Shown here piece by piece: positions 9,629 through 18,975 of a stretch of DNA of 64,000 bases; position 1 is the stretch's first letter; every line of letters starts with the position of its first letter. The notes below the pieces were generated by a model. That model did not search any database. It was not told the DNA's origin and was given only the letters and a program-made list of their open reading frames with translations. A program made the position numbers and the translations under genes. Source of the stretch: Anaerocolumna chitinilytica (GTDB lineage: Bacteria; Bacillota; Clostridia; Lachnospirales; Lachnospiraceae); assembly GCF_014218355.1 (NCBI RefSeq), contig NZ_AP023368.1, forward strand, positions 1,430,001-1,494,000. Reading direction: 5' to 3'.

Positions 9629-10272
9629 ATGGTGAAAAAAATATTATTAGTTATTATAATTGGAGTAGTTTGCAGCTTATTATATATCTGTGTGCCTAAT
9701 TTTTAAAATCATCTGATGTAACGAAGGAAACCTTGGATAATTCAAAATTCTTCCATGCTAAAATGGCTTTTTATGCAGATTCGCTGGAGGAGGTATATGA
9801 CCAATCACCTATAATTATTGAAGCAACGATTAAAAATAACGTTGGTGAGATTGAGTTTGGCCCAGAATCTTATTTTACCTTTACCGAAGCTAAAGTTGAT
9901 GATATTTTAAAAGGGGATGGACTAAGTAAAAATGATACTATTAATATTATTCAAACAAAATACCTTATTGAAGACCCGGTTCTAGAAGAAGGCTCAAGAA
10001 AGATACTATTCTTAACAAAGTATGACGCTAAGGAATATGCAAACAATGATTATACTTATGCATGTGTGGGCGGCTATCAGGGGATTTATAATATGAATGA
10101 GGATGATACCATATCCGGAAGTTTAACTGGTGATGACCTGGCTTTTAATAATAAAGGGATGAATAATAAGGCTGAGAATAATGCGGCTTCAGATGCGAAT
10201 ACTATGTTAAAAGATTTTGCAGCCGGAAAAACAAAAGAGGAATTTATAAAGGAAATCAAATCGTTTAAATAA
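9629..10272 (+). pseudogene. Secreted protein of unknown function, probably frameshifted
   Basis: The ATG at 9629 opens 25 codons (MVKKILLVIIIGVVCSLLYI), a signal peptide or membrane anchor, and then stops at 9704 in the run TTTTTAAAA. Restoring one lost T joins it to the open frame that continues to 10272 (FHAKMAFYADSLEEVYDQSP and onward). The body has no ribosome site of its own, only a weak TTG at 9733. It contains GSRKILFLTKYD and ends in a lysine-rich helix. I do not recognise the family with certainty; the layout resembles small secreted proteins with a beta-rich body. Sequencing error in the T run is possible. Confidence 0.5.
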
Positions 10273-10290
10273 ATCATTTAAAATTACCTC

Positions 10291-10319
10291 TTGTCAGATA
10301 ATATTTTCTGTGATAATAT
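10291..10319 (+). promoter_or_regulatory. Sigma-A promoter of the T-box/aspS-gatCAB operon
   Basis: TTGTCA at 10291-10296, 17-base spacer, TAATAT at 10314-10319. Transcription should start near 10326. Confidence 0.65.
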
Positions 10320-10325
10320 AGCTTA

Positions 10326-10697
10326 AAAGTATTTGAATATTTATAAAGGCTGAGAAAGAGACTAACCTTTAGGGATTTCATCTATAGACAGGAATGGCAA
10401 GCCACCGACTGAGAGCATGCCTATGGTGATAGCTATTGGAAGGAACACTCTGGAGCTTATAAGCCGAAGAAGTTCTATGATCTGTAATGGAGGATATTAT
10501 TACTCCCATCTATCATACGACTTATAGTAGGTTTATACGCGGCACGCGTTATGTGCTTGAGAGGAAAGCTTTTGCTTTCAACGCGGGTGGTACCGCGGGT
10601 TATTCTCTTAACGTAAGACGATTGCCTTTTGCAGTTGCTGTTGGATTCCCGTCCCGGATATTTATGTGTTTTTTCACATAAATATCCGGGACTTTTT
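10326..10697 (+). promoter_or_regulatory. T-box riboswitch, specifier GAAC (Asn AAC / Glu GAA)
   Basis: The leader carries a long stem I and the conserved T-box sequence GGGTGGTACCGCGG at 10585-10598, followed by a terminator. In the 3' side of stem I the sequence GGAACAC at 10442-10448 holds AAC (10444-10446), overlapped by GAA (10443-10445). AAC would match uncharged tRNA-Asn, fitting a downstream operon that makes Asn-tRNA by transamidation. Published work that I recall on the clostridial gatCAB T-box describes overlapping Asn and Glu codons of this kind. The specifier is assigned by eye without a full fold. Confidence 0.9.
10651..10697 (+). terminator. T-box terminator
   Basis: Perfect 18-bp stem, 10651-10668 with 10675-10692, loop TTTTTT, tail TTTTT. 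It competes with the antiterminator formed around the T-box sequence. Confidence 0.93.
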
Positions 10698-10790
10698 GTA
10701 TTCAGACGAAAACTAAAAGTGATTGTCTGTTAGATATGCCTGGAGAAAAAGCAACTGCCAGATCAATGGATAGATTAAAGGAGGAACACG

Positions 10791-12131
10791 ATGGAATTTG
10801 TAAAAGGAATAAAAGAAAAAGAAATAGTAGAAATCAGTGATATACTTACCGGTGACTTATTCCAAAAGCAAGTAATAGTAAGAGGTGCTGTACATGCGGT
10901 AAGAGATATGGGAGAATTCTCATTTGTTGTTCTTCGTAAATATGAAGGTCTGGTACAGTGTGTTTTCGAAGCAGGCAAGGTTACGGGAGCAGAAGCAAGT
11001 TGTATTAGAGAAGGAATGACCCTTGAAGTGACAGGAATTGCTTCCAGAGAAGAGAGAGCACCGGGAGGATTTGAATTAAAGGTCTCAGAAGTCCGGGTAT
11101 TATCAGAACCGGCAAAGGATTCCATAATGCCTCTACCTATCAGCAAATGGAAGATGGGAACTTCTCTTGAGACAAAGCTTTCCCTTCGTCCTATCGCACT
11201 AAGAAATATAAGGGAACGGGCAATCTTTAAGATTCAGGAGGGAATTGTAAGAGGTTTTCGTAATTTCCTCTATGAGAATCATTTTACAGAGATCAGGACA
11301 CCTAAGATTGTGGCAGGAAATGCAGAGGGTGGTGCCAATGTATTTAAATTAGAGTACTTTGGAAAGAAAGCCTTCTTAGCACAAAGCCCCCAGGTATATA
11401 AGCAGACAATGGTAGGCGTATATGACAGGGTATTTGAAGCAGCACCGGTATTTCGTGCAGAGAAGCATAATACCACAAGGCATCTGAATGAATACACCAG
11501 TCTTGACTTTGAGATGGGATATATCGATGGCTTTGAGGATATTATGGATATGGAAGCCGCGCTTCTTACGTATACCTTTGATTTATTAAAGAAAGACTAC
11601 GAGAAGGAATTGAAAATCCTGAATGTAGAATTACCCTCCACCGATAAGATCCCTGCAGTTAGATTTGATGAAGCGAAACAATTGGTTGCTGAGAAGTATG
11701 ACCGTAAAATAAAAAATCCCTATGATTTGGAACCGGAAGAGGAAATTCTCATTGGGAAGTATTTTAAAGAGGAATATGGCAGTGATTTGGTATTTGTAAC
11801 ACATTATCCTTCTAAGAAAAGACCTTTCTACGCTATGGATGACCCGGCGGATAATAAATTTACGTTAAGCTTTGACCTGTTATTTAAAGGGATGGAGATT
11901 ACCACCGGGGGACAGAGAATTCACAGCTATGAAGCACAGGTAGAGAAGATGCTAAAAAGGGGAATGGACCCTGCGGAATTTAACGATTACCTTATGATCT
12001 TCAAGCATGGAATGCCTCCTCACGGCGGACTTGGAATCGGCCTGGAGCGTCTTACCATGAAGATACTGGATGAGCAGAATGTAAGAGAAACTACCCTGTT
12101 CCCGAGAGATGTAACAAGACTGGAACCTTAG
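10791..12131 (+). CDS. aspS: Aspartyl-tRNA synthetase, archaeal type, probably non-discriminating (AspRS2)
   Basis: A 446-residue class IIb synthetase. Residues 15-110 are the OB-fold anticodon-binding domain. The catalytic core has motif 2 FRAEKHNTTRHLNEYTSLDFE and motif 3 GGLGIGLERLTM. The short length without the bacterial GAD insert marks the archaeal/eukaryotic type. In bacteria such a second AspRS typically charges Asp on both tRNA-Asp and tRNA-Asn, after which GatCAB amidates Asp-tRNA-Asn. The three gat genes downstream and the Asn-type T-box support this. The ribosome site AAAGGAGG precedes the ATG. Confidence 0.92.
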   Translation: MEFVKGIKEKEIVEISDILTGDLFQKQVIVRGAVHAVRDMGEFSFVVLRKYEGLVQCVFEAGKVTGAEASCIREGMTLEVTGIASREERAPGGFELKVSEVRVLSEPAKDSIMPLPISKWKMGTSLETKLSLRPIALRNIRERAIFKIQEGIVRGFRNFLYENHFTEIRTPKIVAGNAEGGANVFKLEYFGKKAFLAQSPQVYKQTMVGVYDRVFEAAPVFRAEKHNTTRHLNEYTSLDFEMGYIDGFEDIMDMEAALLTYTFDLLKKDYEKELKILNVELPSTDKIPAVRFDEAKQLVAEKYDRKIKNPYDLEPEEEILIGKYFKEEYGSDLVFVTHYPSKKRPFYAMDDPADNKFTLSFDLLFKGMEITTGGQRIHSYEAQVEKMLKRGMDPAEFNDYLMIFKHGMPPHGGLGIGLERLTMKILDEQNVRETTLFPRDVTRLEP

Positions 12132-12176
12132 AATTGCGAATAGATAATTCAATAATTGGAACAAATCCATTGAAAT

Positions 12177-12244
12177 GAACGAACAGAAGATTTGAACGGA
12201 CAGAAGCTTTGAATGAACAAAATCTTTGAATGAACAAAGCTTCT
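12177..12244 (+). repeat. Four tandem degenerate 17-bp repeats between aspS and gatC
   Basis: Units at 12177-12193, 12194-12210, 12211-12227 and 12228-12244 follow the pattern GAAYGRACARAAGNTTT. The outer parts also form an inverted repeat: AGAAGCTTTG at 12202-12211 pairs with CAAAGCTTCT at 12235-12244. The array fills most of the 157-base gap. It may form an mRNA hairpin that tunes gatC relative to aspS. Confidence 0.7.
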
Positions 12245-12288
12245 TTCATAAGAATTTAAGCTGCTTCAAGCAGCGGAATTGAGGAATA

Positions 12289-12576
12289 ATGGAGATAACA
12301 GATAAAACGATAGACTATGTGGCGGCCCTTGCTAAGCTGGAGCTGACAGAAGAGGAAAAAGAAAAAGCAAAGACTGACCTTGGAAGTATATTAGGTTATA
12401 TTACAACCATGAATGAACTGGACACCGAAGGGATAACCCCTATGTCCCATGTCTTCCCTATTAAAAATGTATTTCGTGAAGATGTGGTGGAGAACAGTCC
12501 TGACAGAGATGCCCTCCTTGCAAATGCACCGGCAAAAAAAGACGGCTGTTTTATGGTTCCCAAGACTGTTGAGTAA
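12289..12576 (+). CDS. gatC: Asp-tRNA(Asn)/Glu-tRNA(Gln) amidotransferase subunit C
   Basis: A 95-residue subunit that wraps around GatA and stabilises the A-B contact in the amidotransferase. The sequence shows the usual N-terminal helix pair ([16 protein letters not shown]) and the later [16 protein letters not shown], in which the VFREDVV segment matches the family's LREDVV block. gatA starts 68 bases downstream, and the three subunits are consecutive. Confidence 0.93.
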   Translation: MEITDKTIDYVAALAKLELTEEEKEKAKTDLGSILGYITTMNELDTEGITPMSHVFPIKNVFREDVVENSPDRDALLANAPAKKDGCFMVPKTVE

Positions 12577-12644
12577 GGAAGAGTCATTGTAATGAAAAAG
12601 ATCATACCAAATCAATAGATGATGTCAATAGAAAAGAGGTCAGC

Positions 12645-14096
12645 ATGGACATAACCAAACTATCAGCCCTGGAATTGGGGAAGAAGATTCAGGAGAAAGA
12701 GATATCGGTAGCGGAAGCAGTCAGTATTCAGATAGATAAGATAAAGGAAACAGATTCTGTTAACAGCTGCTATATATCCGTTTTAGAAGAAAATGCTTTC
12801 TTGGAAGCAAAAGAAGTACAAAGAAAAATTGACAGCGGAGAATTAGCAGATGCACCTCTGGCGGGAGTACCTGTTGCCGTAAAGGATAACATCTGCACCA
12901 AGGGAATAAAGACTACCTGTGGGTCTAAGATATTAAATAACTTCCTTCCGCCTTATAATGCCACCGTAGTGGAAAAGTTAAAAGCACAGGGGGCTATTAT
13001 AATCGGGAAAACCAATATGGATGAGTTCGCAATGGGCAGTACCACTGAAACTTCCTATTTTGGAATAACGAAAAATCCCAGAAATACAGAGTATGTGCCG
13101 GGAGGCTCCAGCGGCGGTTCTGCAGCGGCAGTAGCAGCAGATGAAGCTTTCTATGCCTTAGGTTCGGATACCGGTGGTTCTATCAGACAGCCAAGTGCCT
13201 TCTGCGGTGTAACCGGTATAAAACCTACTTATGGTACAGTCTCTCGCTATGGGTTGGTAGCCTATGCTTCTTCCTTGGATCAGATTGGACCAATCGGAAA
13301 GAATGTAGCAGATTGTGCAGCAGCACTTGACATTATTTCCGGTCATGATAAGAAAGACTCCACCAGTGTTCCCACAGAACATTATGGGTATTCCAAAGTA
13401 CTGGGAGAAGATATAAAGGGAATGAAGATTGGAATTCCCAAAGGCTATTTAGGAAACGGACTGACAGAAGAAATCAAAGTAAGTGTTCTAGAAGCTGCAA
13501 AGGAACTGGAAAAGCAAGGTGCTATTATAGAAGAATTTGACTTGGAAGCTGTGGAACATGCAATTCCTGCTTATTATGTTATTGCCTCCGCAGAAGCCAG
13601 CTCCAACCTTTCACGTTATGACGGTATCAAATACGGGTATCGTACAGAGGACTTCGAAGGGCTTCAGGAAGTCTATAAGAAGACCAGAAGTGAGGGCTTT
13701 GGCAATGAAGTAAAGCGCAGAATGATGATTGGTGCCTTTGTACTTAGCTCCGGTTATTATGATGCTTACTATAACAAAGCTTTAAAAGTAAAAGCCCTTA
13801 TTAAAGAAGGTTTTGACAGGGCTTTTGATAAATACGATATTATACTTGGACCTACGACGCCTTCGACGGCTCCAAGAATCGGTGAAAGTTTATCCGATCC
13901 CTTACAGATGTATTTAGGAGATATCTATACCGTATCCATTAATCTGGCAGGACTTCCGGCTATCAGCCTTCCCAGCGGAATTGGAAATCAGGGTCTTCCC
14001 ATAGGGCTTCAGTTAATCGGAAAACATTTCGGTGAAAAAGATATTTTAAAAGCAGCATATCGCTTTGAACAAACGAGAAAGGAAGTGGTGCTATGA
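12645..14096 (+). CDS. gatA: Asp-tRNA(Asn)/Glu-tRNA(Gln) amidotransferase subunit A
   Basis: A 483-residue amidase-signature enzyme that releases ammonia from glutamine for the amidotransferase. The Ser-cisSer-Lys triad is visible: lysine in GVPVAVKDNIC (about residue 78), the cis-serine and neighbouring serines in PGGSSGGSAAAVAADEAFYA (about 150-170), and the nucleophile in GSDTGGSIRQPSAFCG (about 176). GRISQ-like C-terminal regions are intact. Its stop overlaps the gatB start by 4 bases, so production is coupled. Confidence 0.96.
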   Translation: MDITKLSALELGKKIQEKEISVAEAVSIQIDKIKETDSVNSCYISVLEENAFLEAKEVQRKIDSGELADAPLAGVPVAVKDNICTKGIKTTCGSKILNNFLPPYNATVVEKLKAQGAIIIGKTNMDEFAMGSTTETSYFGITKNPRNTEYVPGGSSGGSAAAVAADEAFYALGSDTGGSIRQPSAFCGVTGIKPTYGTVSRYGLVAYASSLDQIGPIGKNVADCAAALDIISGHDKKDSTSVPTEHYGYSKVLGEDIKGMKIGIPKGYLGNGLTEEIKVSVLEAAKELEKQGAIIEEFDLEAVEHAIPAYYVIASAEASSNLSRYDGIKYGYRTEDFEGLQEVYKKTRSEGFGNEVKRRMMIGAFVLSSGYYDAYYNKALKVKALIKEGFDRAFDKYDIILGPTTPSTAPRIGESLSDPLQMYLGDIYTVSINLAGLPAISLPSGIGNQGLPIGLQLIGKHFGEKDILKAAYRFEQTRKEVVL

Positions 14097-15523
14097 AATC
14101 CTATGAAACCGTCATCGGACTTGAAGTCCATGTAGAGCTTGCAACAAAGACGAAAATCTTCTGTAGCTGCACCACTCAGTTCGGCGGAGAACCTAATACT
14201 CACTGCTGTCCGGTATGTACCGGTATGCCTGGTACTCTTCCGGTATTAAATAAGAAGGTAGTAGAATTTGCCATAGCAGCTGGCCTTGCGACTAACTGTC
14301 AGATAAATCAGAACTGTAAATTTGACCGAAAGAATTATTTTTATCCGGATCTACCCAAAGCTTACCAGGTATCTCAGCTATATCTACCCATTTGTCACGA
14401 TGGAGGAATTGAGATTGAAACCGCTGCCGGCAAGAAAACCATTGGTATACATGAAATTCATATGGAAGAAGATGCCGGAAAACTAATACATGATCCTTGG
14501 GAAGATTGTACCCTGGTTGATTATAACCGCTGCGGTGTTCCTTTAATTGAGATTGTAAGCGAGCCTGATATGAGAAGTGCGGAAGAGGTTATAGCATACC
14601 TTGAAAAGCTGAAGCTTATTCTGCAATATCTTGGTGTCTCTGACTGCAAGATGCAGGAAGGTTCTTTAAGAGCTGATATTAATCTTTCTATCAGAGAGGT
14701 AGGAGCGAAAGAATTCGGTACCAGAACAGAAATGAAGAATATGAACTCCTTTAAAGCCATAGCAAGAGCTATTGAAGGTGAGAGAAAACGTCAGATTGAT
14801 GTACTGGAATACGGAAAAGTAGTTACCCAGGAAACCAGACGCTGGGATGATAATAAAGATACCAGCTTCGCCATGCGTTCCAAAGAAGATGCCCAGGATT
14901 ACCGTTATTTTCCGGAGCCGGACCTGGTACCTATTGACATTAGTGACGAGTGGCTGAAGGAAATTAAGAACCGTCAGCCGGAGCTTCGTGATGAGAAGAT
15001 GTTACGTTATGAGAAGGAATATGACATTCCTGTTTATGATGCCGGAATCATAACCGGTTCCAAGCACCTGGCAGATTTGTTTGAGGAGACAGTTGCACTC
15101 TGCGGTAAACCAAAGGAAGTATCCAACTGGCTGATGGTAGAGACAATGCGCCTTTTGAAGGAAGAAGAAAAAGAGCCGGAGGATATCTCTTTTCATGCGG
15201 ACCACCTTGCAAGCCTTATTAAGCTCATAGGGGACAATAAGATTAACCGTACAGTTGCCAAAGAGGTCTTTGAAAAAATCTTCAAAGAGGATGTGGACCC
15301 TGAAAAGTATGTTGAGGAAAAAGGGCTTTCCATGGTCAATGATGAAGGTGCCTTAAAAGCTACGATTGAGAGGATAATATCTGAGAACCCGGCTTCTGTA
15401 AGTGATTATCGAAGCGGTAAGGAGAAAGCCCTTGGCTTCCTTGTTGGTCAGACGATGAAAGAGATGAAGGGAAAAGCAGATCCAGGTATGATTAATAAGA
15501 TTCTAAAGGAATTGCTGGCATAA
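14093..15523 (+). CDS. gatB: Asp-tRNA(Asn)/Glu-tRNA(Gln) amidotransferase subunit B
   Basis: A 476-residue subunit that binds the mischarged tRNA and activates Asp or Glu with ATP. The N-terminal signature ETVIGLEVHVELATKTKIFC is followed by the zinc cysteines in CSCTTQFGG and CCPVCTGMPG, the conserved DYNRCGVPLIEIV, and a C-terminal YqeY-like tail (residues ~330-476) that recognises the tRNA elbow. It is the last gene before the terminator at 15572. Confidence 0.96.
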   Translation: MKSYETVIGLEVHVELATKTKIFCSCTTQFGGEPNTHCCPVCTGMPGTLPVLNKKVVEFAIAAGLATNCQINQNCKFDRKNYFYPDLPKAYQVSQLYLPICHDGGIEIETAAGKKTIGIHEIHMEEDAGKLIHDPWEDCTLVDYNRCGVPLIEIVSEPDMRSAEEVIAYLEKLKLILQYLGVSDCKMQEGSLRADINLSIREVGAKEFGTRTEMKNMNSFKAIARAIEGERKRQIDVLEYGKVVTQETRRWDDNKDTSFAMRSKEDAQDYRYFPEPDLVPIDISDEWLKEIKNRQPELRDEKMLRYEKEYDIPVYDAGIITGSKHLADLFEETVALCGKPKEVSNWLMVETMRLLKEEEKEPEDISFHADHLASLIKLIGDNKINRTVAKEVFEKIFKEDVDPEKYVEEKGLSMVNDEGALKATIERIISENPASVSDYRSGKEKALGFLVGQTMKEMKGKADPGMINKILKELLA

Positions 15524-15571
15524 ACGCCCTTTGATAAATGTGATTTGGTATTATGAATGCAGCAGATAAGT

Positions 15572-15635
15572 AAAAAGTCGTAATAGTGTAAACTGATCAG
15601 CCCAATGACAGATACACTGCTTGCGGCTTTTTCTT
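15572..15635 (+). terminator. Terminator of the aspS-gatCAB operon
   Basis: AAAAAGTCGTAATAGTGTA at 15572-15590 pairs with the segment ending TTGCGGCTTTTT at 15613-15632 with G-U pairs and one offset, followed by CTT. The stem is long and A/T-flanked. Confidence 0.75.
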
Positions 15636-15649
15636 ATCACGATAAGTAT

Positions 15650-15678
15650 TTGCTATCCTGTGTGTGGGATGGTATAAT
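15650..15678 (+). promoter_or_regulatory. Sigma-A promoter of the TraX-like gene
   Basis: TTGCTA at 15650-15655, 17-base spacer, TATAAT at 15673-15678, 52 bases before the start codon. Confidence 0.75.
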
Positions 15679-15730
15679 TTAACAAGCGTATAGATATAGG
15701 ATACCGCATAATATTTTATTAGGAGGATTT

Positions 15731-16759
15731 ATGGAAGATATTACGGCTGTGCCAGCATATACTGAAGATACCATCAAGAAAAGGGGTATACCAGGAAGTA
15801 CTTTAAAGTTAATAGCAATTTTTGTAATGCTGATCGACCACGTTGCAGCAACTATATTGGAACAAACGCTTATTTCTAATGGATATTTTAATTACAATAC
15901 GGTAGCATCAACGGATACGTCAAACATAAGATTATATTTTATCTATTTTGTTATGCGAATGATTGGCAGACTTGGATTTCCCCTCTTTTGCTTTTTGCTG
16001 GTAGAAGGTTTTGTACATACCAGGAATAAGGGCAAGTATGCTATCAGACTGGCATTGTTTGCGCTTATTTCAGAGATACCCTTTGACCTGGCTTTTCAAG
16101 GGAAGATTTTTTATTTTGGATATCAAAATGTGTTTTTCACACTTTTCATAGGTTTCCTGGTAATGTGGGGATTTCAATTCTTTGCAGAGCGGCTTAAGGA
16201 AAAAAGATGGTTCCCTGTAATCTCAATAATAGGTGTAATAGGCGCAGGATGGATTGCTTTTCAGGTATTACAGAATTCTATGTACACCATAAACAGCATT
16301 GTTACAGGATTTAATGGCACAGGGCTTCCGCTGATCTTCACGAGTATGGATGATAAGGTCATGATTGGTGTAATCGCCATCGTTGCAGTCATTTTCCTGG
16401 TGCTGTATCTTATGTTTAGAAGTAATGGTGAGAGAATAGGGATTTTTCTTGCAGATTGTGCAGTGCTCGCAGTCGGTATGGTTCTTGCTAATCTCCTGGT
16501 TACGGATTATTCTGCATTTGGAGTCCTGACCATCGCTGTGATGTATGCTTTAAGAAGGCAGCATTTATCGGCAGGTATCGGTGGCTATATTACATTAAAT
16601 ATAATGTCCTTATCCGAACTGACGGCAGCATTTGCGCTGATTCCCATAGGATTATATAACGGTGAGAGAGGATTAAGATTAAAGTATGTATTCTATGCTT
16701 TCTATCCGGTTCATTTATTTATACTCTACCTGATCTGTAAAGTTATGAACCTTATATAG
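15731..16759 (+). CDS. TraX family membrane protein
   Basis: A 342-residue polytopic membrane protein with about nine hydrophobic segments. The opening STLKLIAIFVMLIDHVAATI and RLGFPLFCFLLVEGFVHT are hallmarks of the TraX family, named after the F-plasmid pilin acetylase and distantly related to acyltransferase-3 proteins. Most chromosomal members have no tested function. It stands alone with its own promoter and AGGAGG ribosome site, and no conjugation genes are near, so the plasmid role should not be assumed. A shared bidirectional terminator lies between it and the convergent FliK-like gene. Confidence 0.8.
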   Translation: MEDITAVPAYTEDTIKKRGIPGSTLKLIAIFVMLIDHVAATILEQTLISNGYFNYNTVASTDTSNIRLYFIYFVMRMIGRLGFPLFCFLLVEGFVHTRNKGKYAIRLALFALISEIPFDLAFQGKIFYFGYQNVFFTLFIGFLVMWGFQFFAERLKEKRWFPVISIIGVIGAGWIAFQVLQNSMYTINSIVTGFNGTGLPLIFTSMDDKVMIGVIAIVAVIFLVLYLMFRSNGERIGIFLADCAVLAVGMVLANLLVTDYSAFGVLTIAVMYALRRQHLSAGIGGYITLNIMSLSELTAAFALIPIGLYNGERGLRLKYVFYAFYPVHLFILYLICKVMNLI

Positions 16760-16807
16760 AGGGATATATAAATTTTAAAATTTAATCATTAGAAGTTTTT
16801 TAAGATG

Positions 16808-16860
16808 AAAATTGCCGTCTAAACTTTCAGATAATCTCTAAAGTTTAGGCGGCAGTTTTT
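16808..16860 (+). terminator. Bidirectional terminator between TraX-like and FliK-like genes
   Basis: A 20-bp stem with a few G-U pairs, 16808-16827 with 16840-16859, is flanked by A-rich bases on the left and TTTTT on the right, so it can serve both converging transcripts. Confidence 0.85.
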
Positions 16861-16888
16861 GCTTATGAAATGCTACTATAAATATTAA

Positions 16889-18823
16889 TCATGCACGAAT
16901 GTCAAAATGATAACGTTTACCTCTGGAAGAAGGAGCAGGAGCGTTTTCTTCTGTGTGCAAGGAACTATCAGGGAGGACTTTCCCTGCGGGTTCGCTGTTT
17001 TTTCCCTTATTAACAAACTCAGTACTTACCTGATAGCCTTTACCTGTAAGCTTTTCTTCTAAAGTTCCCATATGAGAGGAAAGTAACTCCAAGGCTTCCT
17101 TATTTTCCAGGTAAAAGGTGTTTTTTAACTGGCTGTGTGTAAGATCGATAGCGATATCCACTGGCCCCAGATTATCCATTTTTAAGTGAAGGACAACCCT
17201 TATACCCTCTTCAATATCCAGGTTTGATTTCTTGTTGGAGTAGACATGGAGTTCGCTTTCTGCATATTGGTTCTTAAGTTTAACAGGAAGCTGCAGATAG
17301 GAAAACATATGTTGAAACATATTCATATACTGAACGGAATCTGTAACATGAGCTAACTGGGCTTGAAGAGCTTGTGCGCCGGTAAAGGTAGCTGATTCGG
17401 CAAGGTTTTTTATATCAGTTAACTGTCTTAGCAGATTCTCATAGTGGTTTTTTACGGCATCAGGCTTAGCAAGATCCTCGGGAGTCATACTCCAATCCGA
17501 CAAAAGCTTGGAATTTAAGAGGCTCTGAAATTCCTTGGAGGAAGTGAGTTTCTGGAGGGCAGCAGTGTGTTCTTCCGAAGTGCCGGCAGCGGGAGATAAT
17601 TGTGTACTGATCTGCCCCAGAAAATCTGAGACAGATATATTTCCCTTCACAATCGCATCGGTAAAGGAAATGGGAAAGTTTTCCGGTAAGGCTTGAACTA
17701 ACTTAAGCAGAGTATCTCTGCTCTCAGGGGGAAGTAATTCCTTTAATTCAGAGGTACTACTTTCCTGTATATCGGCAGCATTTATAATTTTGTCAGCCAG
17801 GTTCCAGACAGCAGGATTCATGGTATATTCTTTTAATAGTTTTGCAGCTTCTGATAACGAAGCGGCTGAAAGGGTTCCGGTTAACAGCTCCTCAAGTTGA
17901 GAGTTTTCAAGGGCGGCAGGGGAAAGGGCATTCAAGCTGTCAGCCAAAAGAGTCCTTTCCTCAGCGGAGAGTAAGTTCCCAATCGGAAGCTCCTGGGAAT
18001 AATTAAAAGGCTGCATTTGCAATGGATTTTGGATATTAGCAGTATTTACGGAAACTGAATCCGAAGAATTAATCTGAACCTCTGGTGCTAATGTATTTTC
18101 CGGTGCTAATGTATTTTTAAGAGCTGATTTGTCTTCTAACAGCAGATGAAGTAAAGCTTGATTGTTGTCCTGACCGGTCTCAGCCCATGGAAGTTTTGAT
18201 ATCGTATCAGCGAGCACTGCCAGGTTATCCATCATCTTACCATTGGAACTTAGAAAACCTTCCGCCAGTTCGATGCTGATTTTATTAACCGGAAGATTAT
18301 TTTGATTCAAGAAAATAAGGCTTTTAATAGAAGCTTCCGGAAACTGAGTCATTTGTTTGGCAAAAAAGATAAGATTATTCTTATCAATAGACATACGGGA
18401 GGAAAGAAGTTCTGCCACCAGGTTCCTGTTTTTAGGAAGTTTGCTTAAGGAAGCGGCATCCAGAGCAGCATCAATCGTTGACTCCATATAAGAGGAGGAA
18501 CTCTCCGGCAGAATCTTCAAGGTAAGATTCTGGGAAGAGGCATTCTCTACCCGAAAGGATACCCGGCTACCAATGGAGAGATTATTAACATCTGCTGTCA
18601 GCTTTCCCTTTAAGATCTGTCCGTCACTCAAACGTATACTTACTTCATTATTTTTAAGATCAACAATCTCTCCTTTTATAACCTGCCCTTTTTCCAATCC
18701 ATAGGCAGTAGAACCGGAATAGGTACCGGTAGAAGTATTTGATACATTACCGGTAGTCTGGGAGGTGACCTGGGCACTAGAGGTCCCTGATGGAATAGAC
18801 CCGGAAATAGCGTTATTTATCAT
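16889..18823 (-). CDS. FliK-like flagellar hook-length control protein
   Basis: A 644-residue protein with a Ser/Thr-rich N terminus, a small beta-rich segment (KGEIVDLKNNEVSIRLSDG, residues ~50-95) and a long helical middle. The C-terminal ~90 residues match the Flg_hook domain: VVLHLKMDNLGPVDIAIDL, then a final helix ending in TGKGYQVSTEF. FliK sets hook length and switches export specificity. No other flagellar gene is in the window, so this copy lies outside a flagellar cluster. AAAAGGAGG precedes the start. A stand-alone hook-domain protein of other function is possible. Confidence 0.75.
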   Translation of the reverse strand: MINNAISGSIPSGTSSAQVTSQTTGNVSNTSTGTYSGSTAYGLEKGQVIKGEIVDLKNNEVSIRLSDGQILKGKLTADVNNLSIGSRVSFRVENASSQNLTLKILPESSSSYMESTIDAALDAASLSKLPKNRNLVAELLSSRMSIDKNNLIFFAKQMTQFPEASIKSLIFLNQNNLPVNKISIELAEGFLSSNGKMMDNLAVLADTISKLPWAETGQDNNQALLHLLLEDKSALKNTLAPENTLAPEVQINSSDSVSVNTANIQNPLQMQPFNYSQELPIGNLLSAEERTLLADSLNALSPAALENSQLEELLTGTLSAASLSEAAKLLKEYTMNPAVWNLADKIINAADIQESSTSELKELLPPESRDTLLKLVQALPENFPISFTDAIVKGNISVSDFLGQISTQLSPAAGTSEEHTAALQKLTSSKEFQSLLNSKLLSDWSMTPEDLAKPDAVKNHYENLLRQLTDIKNLAESATFTGAQALQAQLAHVTDSVQYMNMFQHMFSYLQLPVKLKNQYAESELHVYSNKKSNLDIEEGIRVVLHLKMDNLGPVDIAIDLTHSQLKNTFYLENKEALELLSSHMGTLEEKLTGKGYQVSTEFVNKGKNSEPAGKVLPDSSLHTEENAPAPSSRGKRYHFDIRA

Positions 18824-18975
18824 AGTAACCTCCTTTTAGGTACGAATGTTCTTGTTAAGTGAAGCAGAGCCTATGATATATATCGGAAAAAATGACATTT
18901 TACAAAAGGAGACTTAATAAAATAATGTATAAGCCGTTAAAAACCTTATAAAATAAATAATATCTCAAAAAAAGA

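Noticed and set aside
18880..18902. Sigma-D-like sequence (TAAA, 12 bases, CCGATAT on the minus strand) upstream of the FliK-like gene
   Set aside because: The spacer is about 4 bases shorter than in known sigma-D promoters and the first G of GCCGATAT is missing, so I did not annotate a flagellar promoter.
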